Origin: Trissonchulus latispiculum
Taxonomy: Eukaryota; Nematoda; Enoplea; Enoplida; Ironidae
NCBI GenBank assembly: GCA_030248195.1
Contig: JASAND010024206.1
Coordinates: 1-64,000 of the forward strand
DNA: 64,000 nt
Reading direction: 5' to 3'
The notes under the pieces were generated by a model, which was not told where the DNA came from, did not search any database, and worked only from the letters and a program-made list of their open reading frames with translations. Shown piece by piece: positions 10,861-22,800 of the stretch. Position 1 is the first letter of the stretch. Each line of letters begins with the position of its first letter. A program made the translations under genes and the position numbers.

Positions 10861-13800
10861 GTATATACGTATATAGAAATTGAGTTGTATATATATGTGG
10901 TAGACAGATAGCGAAGTTAGACACTTCTAGAAGTGTCTAATCATTTTAGACACTTCGCGAAGTGCCTAGACAATTTTGTCAGAGTGACGTTTTTCTGCAA
11001 TGTGTCTAGGCACTTCGCGAAGTGTCTGACCTTCATTAGACACATGCAGAAAATTTCATTTGTCATGACTCCAATCAATTTATTTGTTGACACAACTGTG
11101 GTTCAATTTTCGGAAATTTGAAATATTTAGTTTTTACATATTTTACTGGATATATGCTTATATTTACATTTCGTCTGCAGTCGATTGTAACGAAGTCAAA
11201 ACAACAAGATAAAATTAATTAAATTAGCAATAAAATTCTCCACAATCACTAGACAAATCAGTCGTATTTTTACAAAAACTTTTCAGTCATTACTCATTAC
11301 AGACACAGAAATAACGTTATAAGTAAAGAAAACTAGGCGAAATTCAGGTTGCGCTTACATGTAGGGAAAAATGCTGGATATTCTTCTAATTTTAACGTTA
11401 TCACTTTATAATCTGTATACTTATGCTCATTTCTTGATTCCTGAAAAGGTACTAAAAGATATATTATATCATTTCAGATGTTGGCCCGCAGTCCTGTGTT
11501 TGTTTGCGAAAAAAACTGCGAAATTCCGCACTTTTTTTAAAAATTCCGCAACTGTTTTCGGAGCTCTGCGCAAACTTTCGCAAAAATATTTGGCCATGAA
11601 ATTTTCCGATGTCACAGATGAAAATTGAACGTGTTTCAGATGCTTTTTGAAGCAAACTTTCAAAAAAGTTTTTGTAAAAATACGACTGATTTGTCCGATG
11701 ATTTTGATTGATTGTGTAAATTTTCTGCAAGTGTCTAATGAAGGTCAGACACTTCGCGAAGTGCCTAGCCACATTGCAGAAAAACGTCACTCTGATAAAA
11801 TTTTCTCAATGTGTCTAGGCACTTTGCGAAGTGTCTAAAATGACTAGACACTTCTAGAAGTGTCTAATTTCGCTATCTTTTTTTCCATAGTTTTTGGGGG
11901 ACGCATTTGTATTAAAGCTTAAGGCTTACAGTGTTTGTGTGTGTGTGTTACTGCTGGGTGTGTCTGTGTGTCCCCTCCTTTTCGATTCTCCTTCCTTTCA
12001 ACGTTTGTGGAGAGTGTCCTAAAGTGTCTAAAATTTAAGTTGTCATTTTTTCGAAAATTTTCTCTAATGTGGGCGATAAAAGTTTTAAATAATATTCCAG
12101 ATGCTTCTTGTCATGTCTCTAATTTTGTGTGTGTTTTCCCCATTTGTTGCAGACTCTGTCTATTTCCATCTCCCAGCACTGGATGGCTCCAATCGGACCG
12201 TCTACGGGGTGTCCTGTTTTCGCCAGATTCCCTCCGATAGCCTACTGACCCGCTCAGACGACATTGTTCGTCCGACAGTGCAGAAAAGCGTCTGTGTCCT
12301 CTCACGTCTGCCGCTCTATGGGGTGATTCGGGCCAAACTGGAACTCATCACCGAGGCCTACTTTAATGAGCGCAACTTCGACAGTGTTGACCTCCTGCGG
12401 GATATGTATGTCAATCTCAGTTCTACGACCAGCCCTAGTCTGGTGGAATCTCAGGCTTTACTGGGTACGTAAGCTGTTTGGTTGAAAATAAGAGGCGCCA
12501 ATAGGCTGCCTATCAAGGTCTCATAACTCATATTAGCATTTTTAGGCTTGTCTTCTTCTTTTCTCTGGTGGAAATTTACACTGGCCTAACTTCTACTGAA
12601 GAGGTGGGGGTGGGGGTCACCCTTCATTTGAGCAGCCCCCCATAAGCCGAAAAATTGCCAAATTTTACCCTTTTTATCCTAAATTGTCGAAAAGGTTTCC
12701 GGCTTCGCCGGATTTTTCACGAACGTTTCGCCTGAAATTGGTTATTTTTAGCTTCTTCGAGCTCCCCTATATCGACGCCATAAATTTTGGCCTAGAAGTA
12801 TTAGTCAGTTACATGTTCCGTGATTACTCCATAAGCACTCTTTCTTGCGGAGTATTTTCTCGCTTGTTTTGTGTAGTCTGGCTTTTTTGAAAACTTACGT
12901 AATTAATTAACTAAATGCTTTAAATTATTGAATGGTTTCAAATGGTTGGTGAAGTTTATTTCCGTACATCGGTTGGGATATGTCTTTTTTTAGGTTTTTG
13001 GGCATTGCAGTAATTTTGTTTGCTACTTTTGTCAGATGGCTGTATCATGAGGGTGCGCGGAGCGCCCCTCATAATATGAGCTATAAAGGCACTTTGCGGA
13101 TTAGGGAAACTGTTAATTAGCCATAACTAATTAACGGTAGGGAGTTGAGAGCTAAAGTTTACATTTTTGAAATCTCCAGGCCAAGAGCTTTCGAATGATA
13201 CCAAACTTGTTCGGAAAAAATGAACTTTGAAAAATCGACTTTTTGATACAAGTTTAAAAGTGGGGTTTTTTTTTCTCTGTATCGACCACTTTTATAGGGC
13301 GATTTTTGCGCACACCGATTTTTCAAACGGCCCATAGGAAAAATTTTTCTATACTAATTTTTGATTATCTAGGTTATGGTCCAGATCAAGTTTATGTTTG
13401 ATTTCCGAATTTCGCTCTGGGTCGATTTTTACAGATGGTCAAAAATGGAAAAATCGACGTTTGGACTTCTGGTCGTCTAAAATAGCATTTTTTGGCCATT
13501 TGGTGGTGCGCCTATATAGTAAATCGGGGTCGCTGAAAACGATGAGCATACTGCCGAAACCGATGGATGTGACCCTCAGGCCCCATGGCGCCCGTGGTTC
13601 CTCGCCCAGGGTCAAAGTTGGGAAAAGTCCGGAAAAACGGCTATTTTCGGCCATTTGGTGGTGCCCATATATAGTAAATCGGGGTCGCTGAACACGATGA
13701 GCATACTGCCGAAACCGCCCGAAGTGACCACTGGTCAGCATGGCCCCGTGGCACCTCGCCCAGGGTCAAAGTTAGGGTCAAAGATTGGAAAAGTCACTAA

Positions 13801-16800
13801 AACAGGGTTTTTCGGGGTTTTGGTTGGGGGCATATATAGTAAATCGACTACGCTCGTTTCAATGAGCATATATTATTTAGAACCGACGGAAGTGACCACT
13901 GGTCACTATGGCCTAGGTGGCCTATTGACCAGTGGTCAAACCCCCTAAAACAGCGTTTTTCGGGATTTTGGTTGGGGGCATATATAGTAAATCGTCTACG
14001 CTCGTTTCAATGAGCATATTTTCAGAACCGACGGAAGTGACCACGGGTCACTATGGTCTAGGTGGCCTATTGACCAGTGGTCAAACCCCATAAAACAGCG
14101 TTTTTCGGGGTTTCGGTTGGGGGCATTTATAGTAAATCGACTACGCTCGTTTCAATGAGCATATTTTCAGACCCGACGGAAGTGACCACTGGTCACTATG
14201 GCCTAGGTGGCCTATGACCGGTGGTCAAACCCCATAAAACAGCAAAACAGCATTTTTCGGGATTTTGGTTGGGGGCATATATAGTAAATCGTCTACGCTA
14301 GTTTCAATGAGCATATTTTCAGACCCGACGGAAGTGACCACTGGTCATTATGGTCTAGGTGGCCTATTGACCCGTGGTCAAACCCCATAAAACAGGGTTT
14401 TTCGGGGTTTCGGTTGGGGGCATATATGGTAAATCGACTACGATCGTTGCAATGAGCATATTTTCAGAACCGACGGAAGTGACCACTGGTCACTATGGTC
14501 TAGGTGGCCTATTCACCAGTGGTCAAACCCCATAAAACAGCGTTTTTCGGGGTTTCGATTGGGGGCATATATAGTAAATCGACTACGCTCGTTTCAATGA
14601 GCATATTTTCAGAACCGACGGAAGTGACCACTGGTCACTATGGCCTAGGTGGCCTATGACCGGTGGAACCCCATAAAACAGCGTTTTTCGGGATTTTGGT
14701 TGGGGGCATATATAGTAAATCGTCTACGCTCGTTTCAATGAGCATATTTTCAGAACCGACGGAAGTGACCACTGGTCACCATGGTCTAGGTGGCCTATTG
14801 ACCAGTGGTCAAACCCCCTAAAACAGCGTTTTTCGGGATTTTGGTTGGGGGCATATATAGTAAATCGACTACGCTCGTTTCAATGAGCATATTTTCAGAA
14901 CCGACGGAAGTGACCACTGGTCACTATGGTCTAGGTGGGCTATTGACCAGTGGTCAAACCCCATAAAACAGCGTTTTTCGGGGTTTCGGTTGGGGGCAGA
15001 TATAGTAAATCGCCTACGCTCGTTTCAATGAGCATATTTTCAGACCCGACGGAAGTGACCACTGGTCACTATGGCCTAGGTGGCCTATGACCGGTGGTCG
15101 AACCCCATAAAACAGCGTTTTTCGGGATTTTGGTTGGGGGCATATATAGTAAATCGTCTACGCTAGTTTCAATGAGCATATTTTCAGACCCGACGGAAGT
15201 GACCACTGGTCATTATGGTCTAGTTTGCCTACTGACCCGTGGTCAAACCCCATAAAACAGGGTTTTTCGGGGTTTCGGTTGGGGGCATATATAGTAAATC
15301 GACTACGATCGTTTCAATGAGCATATTTTCAGAACCGACGGAAGTGACCACTGGTCACTATGGCCTAGGTGGCCTATGACCGGTGGAACCCCATAAAACA
15401 GCGTTTTTCGGGATTTTGGTTGGGGGCATATATAGTAAATTGTCTACGCTCGTTTCAATGAGCATATTTTCAGAACCGACGGAAGTGACCACTGGTCACC
15501 ATCACTGGCGGATCCAGGATTTCGTGACGGGGGGCGGTAAAATTTTTTGTGGGGGGGGGGGGGGTGGGGGGGGCGGAGCCCCCCCACAAGTTGAAGAAAT
15601 TTTTTGTTTTTGCAATAAAATCGGTCGTCGGATCTTTAATTCTTTTCATACTGAAAACCTGAGAAAATTTTTTAAAATTCTTGCCAATTTTAGGCAAAAA
15701 TGGTAATTTTCTCCGAAAACTCGGATGCGTTTCAAGCCTTTTCTTCATAAATGAAATAAATATGCGGTTAAAAAGTAGAAAATTCGCGCCGAAGGCGCGA
15801 AATTTTTTGGTTTTCTGCCCTTTTTCCTCTTTCTCTCCTTAATTTTTCCTACCTTCGAATCGCGACGGGGGGGGGCGGCCCCCCCCCCCCTGGATCCGCC
15901 CCTGGTCACCATGGTCTAGGTGGCCTATTGACCAGTGGTCAAACCCCCTAAAACAGCGTTTTTCGAGGTTTTGGTTGGGGGCATATATAGTAAATCGACT
16001 ACACTAGTTTCAATGAGCATATTTTCAGACCCGACGGAAGTGACCACTGGTCACTATGGTCTAGGTGGCCTATGACCGGTGGTCAAACCCCATAAAACAG
16101 CGTTTTTCGGGATTTTGGTTGGGGGCATATATAGTAAATCGTCTACGCTCGTTTCAATGAGCATATTTTCAGAACCGACGGAAGTGACCAGTGGTCATCC
16201 CCCTAAAACAGTGTTTTTCGGGGTTTTGGTTGGGGGCATATATAGTAAATTGTCTACGCTCGTTTCAATAAGCATATTTTCAGACCCGACAGAAGTAACC
16301 ACTGGTCACTATAGTCTAGGTGGCCTATTGACCAGTGGTCAAACCCCCGAAGACAGTGGTCACTGTTTGGAATAGAGAATCTTCTGGGAGTAATAAATTG
16401 CAGACTACTTCTGCCTAAGAGCAGCGCTCCCAAAAATTGGAAGAAGGACAAGTAGGAAAAATGCTCCTTGCAGTTTCATGTAAAATGCAATATGAGCTAT
16501 GATGGTCAACATTTAAATATGTCAAGGACAAGATTTAAAACGTCTAATATGAGCCAGCATCTAAATCGGTAAAGGACAAGCTGTAACTGGCTAATATGAG
16601 CCGCCACGTTTCTCTTGGGCTCATATTGACGCGAGGATACTAAGTTGAGTTAACTATTTTTCACTTTTCAAATTCGCATGTACACGTAATTGTCATGACA
16701 TACGTCTGGTCTTGATACAATAAGTAAAGTCAAGTGGGTAAGCACACATCAGCTGTGTATTTTATTGTATAAGTGCTGTGTACAGTAAGCCGGTACTGAA

Positions 16801-19800
16801 GACTTGAAGAATACCGGTTTACTGGAGCTTTATGCATTTGTTTCTTAGTTTGCAGTGTGTGTCTATGATTTAGATAACTGGTATATACCAAATGTATATG
16901 CCACTTAATTCAACTTTAAAGGGGAGAACTTTAGCTGCTTAAAGTTCACATATACCTATAACCAAACATTATATGAAGCTAATGACATTACGCAAGACGG
17001 TGAGGATTTTTTCAGACTTGGGATTGGGAATAAAAGTAAAGAGTCTGTAGGCAAGATGGTAAGAGGTCGTCGTGATGTCAAGCCGTTGAAACCACGGCAG
17101 CGAGCGTCAATATGAGCCCAAGAGAAACGTGGCGGCTCATATTAGCCAGTTACAGCTTGTCCTTTACCGATTTAGATGCTGGCTCATATTAGACGTTTTA
17201 AATCTTGTCCTTGACATATTTAAATGTTGACCATCATAGCTCATATTGCATTTTACATGCGACTGCAAGGAGCATTTTTCCTACTTGTTTAAATTTCTTT
17301 AAAATCTTTCGGGTTACTTCCTATATAATATAATTTACGCAAAACTTGGACGTTTCGAAAAACCATGAATGGTTTTTGCTTGCATGTTCAGCTTTTTAAT
17401 GAGCATGTATATAACTTCGTGGTTAGTTGTAACTCTCACTGTGCTCTGATATGTTTTTTTCCAGGATTCTCCTGTCGAGATCTGCTACTGCTGTTGCGGC
17501 ACAAAACCCTGATTCTGTTCAAGTTGCTCCTACTTGAGAAAAGGGTACATCTTTAGCTAAATTTCTTAATGTGGTTCATTGTGATGGTGAATTTTTATGC
17601 TAATCTCCCACCCCCACCCCCTTCCCGCTTGTTTTGGCTGGAAAACCGAGCAGGGGGGTAATTTTATTTGTTGTCATATTTATTAAATTAAATTAATTAA
17701 ATTAACAGAATTAGTGGATTTTTAATTGGTGGTTTCCAGTGCAGTTTTTACTGCATTTTACCGGTGGTGTGTTTTAGGTTGTATTTCACTTGTTTCCTGT
17801 GCAGAAATTATGCGAAACTATACTTACACTCGTATCACTTTTCCCAGGTTTGCAAATTTTAATTTATGTATATAAATTGTATTTTTGTGATAAATTTATC
17901 AAAGTCAGCTTTTCACGTACTGTGGTCTTATACATATTTGTCTTGTGTATGTACTTATGTTCTTGCCAATACTTTACGTATATAATTGATGAGTTATCAA
18001 TTAAATTTACCTTTTCAATCTCCAATTTTCCTAAATTTTCCTAATTTCGTTTCCGTTTCTGTTTCTTTTTTTCGTAGAAATGGTTGAACGCGGCCTGACC
18101 GAATGCGCTCTCTACATTCCCAAGTCACGAATGACGACGACGACAAACATTCCGATCACAGACTGTTGCGATCAACAGTCCCCCGCCACAACTTCTCCAT
18201 CTGGGGTAGGTATTTCTACCAAGCTCCTCCGGGGTTGGGCGGCGATGGATAAAACGACTGGAAAAAATGAGAATTTTTTCAGTTTTTTTCCGATACGGTG
18301 GACTTTTTTCAGAAAAGTTTGTAGCGTGAGGAAATTTTCTGAGAGTTTTCTGGAGTCTTTTGAAGTTTTGTCTAGTGAGGTCTAGATTTAGGGGTTAAAA
18401 GTGTCATAAGAATGCAGAAAAGTGTTGATAAAAACGACACAGAAAACGGGGGGGGGAGGGGAATTGTTTTCTGACAAAAACCTATGCTGGCACAACTTTG
18501 TTGACATTCCTTTGGGATTTTTTGCTGGAAATAGAGTGGGAGGATTTGGAGTACGTAATTTTTTTCGGCTTGCATGTCATTCCCTAACTTACACATATTG
18601 TGTTAAAGCCTGGAGGTGGATGGCTAATTTTTTTCAAGTCGATGCATTTTTCTAGAAGTTTGCTACATTTCGACAGTCAATTATTTTGTACTTGGTCAGG
18701 GTGGTTGAGTCTGCCAAAATGTTAAAACTCAGAAATAAGGATATATAGTCGTATGTTGTATGCTTGCTTATTAATCGAACGATATTTGGGGAGTACCCAG
18801 GGAAATGAAGGTATTAGAAACGGGTGGCTGGCTCCAGACTTAATCCCAGTGGTTACAACGCAGGATATTGTTATAGAGGGGGGGAGGGCTGGCTTATTTG
18901 TGGACCAAAATATATGGAGAGACTCGAAGTTGCCCCCATGGCTCACCAAAAATGGGAGGGCATATTTTTGAAAATAATTTTGGGAAATTTTACGTTTTTA
19001 GGGGCAAAATGCCAAAAATCGCTAAGAAATGACTAATTTTAGGCGTTTTAAGCTAAAATAGCGACAATGTCGTTTAAAAATGCGGTGAAGCCGAAAAAAT
19101 GTTTTGAAACTTTAGGGTAAAAATGGTTAAATCTCGCAATTTTCGGGTTATTGGGAGAGGTCAAAATTTATGGGGGGGAATCCTGGGACGGGGGAGGGGG
19201 CGCCACCCCCAGTAAAAATAATCATAAATAATAAAATAATAAAAATAAAGTAATAACTAAAATAAATAAAATGATAGAATAATAAAAACCCTGAAATTGA
19301 CCTCCCCCTGCAAATATACGTACCTTTCCCTGAGATTTCGGCTCCAGTTAATTTTTTGCTTTTGTTTTGTAGACTATGCCCCTCCAGTCAGCTTCCAACA
19401 GCAGTACCGCCGATGCTGATCCAACTTCCAATCAACAAACTCGTGATACTGAGCCACCTAGTGACCACATCATCTCTTCCCCCAGCTCGTCTCAACCCGC
19501 CTCCAAGACAGCAGCTGATGCATTCCAATCTCCCACTGATAATGGTTAGTTGCTTAGTTGGCAACTGCTTTATATTTTCTTGTTTGTTTGATTAAATAAT
19601 AACAAGAGTGATAATAATAATAATAATAACTGCTTTGCTTGGTATGTTCACTTTTTACCGTTCAGATGACTTTTTCTTCTGCGAAAAAATTATTTTATAT
19701 CAAGAAAACGTGATGTCAAAGCGGGCTAGCAGGCGAATCCACGAAGGATACAAGGCATTAATCATAAAGAAATAATGAGAAACGTTGGCAAAATGCACGA

Positions 19801-22800
19801 GAGTGTTTCCCGACCCTGGTGGTTAGTGTTAGGTAGTACGGCAATAACATAATTTACTCTGTCAAAAGATTTATAGCGTTTTCAGTATTGCTGCCTTGGT
19901 ACAGTTTATTTCCTGGCTCTCTGAAAAAGTCCTACTCTTGAGTCTTGAACTATATTTTCAATGCTGAGGCTGCAAATGCTGGTGTTGTACATACCTATTT
20001 TCAAGTGTGAAATATGAATTTTCTACGAGCATTAATTAATTATCATGTAGTAATTATCACAGTATGGTAGGGTTGGTTTTTTCCGGAAAAAAGTCGAGCG
20101 GAAAAAAGTACTTTTTTCCGGTTTTTTTCCGGTTTTTTTCCGGTTTTTTCCGATTTTTTTCCGCAGTCCTAATTATGTCAGAGCTTCTCGAAATTTGTTC
20201 GTATAACATTTGAAGCCTGTCTTGACGAATATTTCGGCTTGTCAACGTTATTTGAACACTATTAGCTTTTCGACGTATGCAAACTAAAGCAATTGTGAAA
20301 AATTTTGTCCAAACTAAGTTTCAACAGACTATGGCCGCAATTCCCAGTTACGTTGGTTTCTGGGAGCAGTGAGAACTTTCAAATAACTTTCCGTGTGTAT
20401 AATATTTTATTCTTTGACCACTTTGGATTTTAGATGTAAGTATAAAGTTCGTTTTCTAGTTTTCATTTACAAAAAATGTGCCACCAGGCAAGTTTTGTCT
20501 TAGCGGGCAGGCAAGCAGGGCTTCAGTGTTGAAGCAACAAAGAACTGTTGTAATTAAGAGCATAGCTGTTGGTTGAAATGCTTAAATTGATCAGTTAACT
20601 TCAAAAATAATTGTAGTTTCTCGCTGAACTGACAATACTACTTCATGAAGTAGTTTATGACAAATTAAGAAAACGTCAAATTACGTTCGGGCTTCAAAAT
20701 AAGAGCAAACTCAAAGCAAAGCTAATAATTCGGAAAAAAAGAACAAAATTTGAGAAAAATCACTAAAATTTTTCTTTTGAACACTGCTAAAACTTCTCAT
20801 AATTATTAAATTTTATGTAAATTAAACGACCCTCCGGAAAAAAGGAAAAAAACGGAAAAACCCTTTTTCCGGGACTTTTTTCCGATGCCCAACCCTACAG
20901 TATGCGCATGCAGAGCAGCTAACAGCCATTACATCTCTGTTCTGCACACTAAGAGATTGTCTAGCAATTTCTGATGTTTTAGCCATGCAATCCTCTACGC
21001 ATTCTGAACCTGCTGCCCAAACTGAAGCTACCGTAGCCCTAGAGGATGCCACACAAAAACCAGGGGGCTCCAACCCCCAGACCGCAGAACCCCCAACTAG
21101 TTCCTCCTCTTCCTCCTTTGCTCGACTTGTCCTCAGCAATTCGATGTCAAAACTGAACAGTCTACGTCAACGACTAACTGCCGCCCCTCCGACCCAAACT
21201 AGCCTGGCTTCTGGCGGTACCCCCCGACAGACAGTAGGGGGTGGTAGTGAACCCGCTACCCCCCTAACGGCACTTGGTGATAGTGGGGTGCCTAGTCCTG
21301 GCATGGTGGAAACATTTAAAAGCTATTCCACGCTCAGTACGAATGAACTGGGCTTCCCGCTGAGTATATTTACAAAGGTATGTGACTGGTGCTATGCTAA
21401 GAAAAGGTATGGGGGTTTCATGGGCGTATTCAGGGGAGGGGTTTTGGGGGTTGAAACCCCCTCCTTTTGGGTTAAATTTTTTCAATAAATTTTAGTCAAA
21501 ACCCCCTCCTTTTGAAAATCCTGGATACGCCCCTGGGGGTTTCTATGTAGCTGCTTTGTTGATTCTTTTTGCAGTAGTGTAACCATGCCATGTATTCAGC
21601 CTATTTGTGTAAACTGTAAACTTATGCTTAAACTACTGTATGTAGCATCTGTTAGCTGTTGGTTCATTTTTTCAAATTTCTGGAGGTCATTGCCTGCTAT
21701 AGTCACGACTTTACACTATAATTCGCTTTTGTAGAAATATTATTATCCCACCTACATGATGCGATATACTAACTATGACATGGAAACTTGTATGGTGCAT
21801 TCAGAGAGAACTTTTTCGCGTTTTTTTATTTTTTAGGGTAATCTTTGTCATCCCTATCTGTCCCTGTCCTACATCGATTTGCTGTCGGATGTCAGTGTTC
21901 GTGGCTATGTTCTGGGCGCCACGAATGAACTGTTTCGTCAGCGACGAAAACTGGTAGATGTCGCTGTATATGTAAGCTACTTTAAGATACTTTAAGATGG
22001 AGACAGCCATGGCTGATCAGTAAAAATTGGTGGCTGTGCGTTCGTCCGGCTCCGTTGTATATAATGTCATAGATCCACAGATACCCGAGAATCCCACTGT
22101 CTTCAACCAGACATAATCAGCAATAGCAGCAGCTGCAGCTACACGGCAGTTACCCCATGGACACAAGAAGGGCAAACAGCGAGCCATTCACCCAGTGGGA
22201 AAACTGTCCATATAAGGCCCGGTAATACCCTGAACCAAAGGACAGAAGGGGTAATTGCACCCAGACGGGTCCCCAGAGACCCTCCCCCATTTTTACCAAA
22301 ATCCAATACAAGTTCCAACCACTGATGACTTCCTTGGACAGTCTCTTGTAGCAAAAGATGTCAGGGTAAATTGCATGAACAGCAGCGCAGCCACATCCCG
22401 GGATCCGGGCATATAATATACAAAAGGAGATACAAGGCAACGCAGACAGTATCACCGTTCAATCACTGGGAAAACTGTCCTTATAAGGCCCGGTAATACC
22501 CTGAACCAAAGGGACAGAAGGGGTAATTTCACCCAGACGGGACCACAGAGTCCCTCCCCCATTTTAACCATACTAGAACCACTGGGAAAACTGTCCTTAT
22601 AAGGCCCGGTGATACCCTGAGCCAAGGGACAGAAGGGGTAATTTCACCCAGACGGGACCACAGAGTCCCTCCCCCATTTTTAACCATAATGGATTCGGGT
22701 GCCGACCATTTATGACTCCTGGAACAGCGACTCGCAGCAGAAAGATGCCAGGATTTTGCGGACGGGACCCGGAAGGGAAATGGTACAATTCTCAGTACTG

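Noticed and set aside
13490..16347. Possible CRISPR array
   Set aside because: Whole ~145-bp units are repeated, with no short-repeat/unique-spacer pattern, and the context is a eukaryotic intron.
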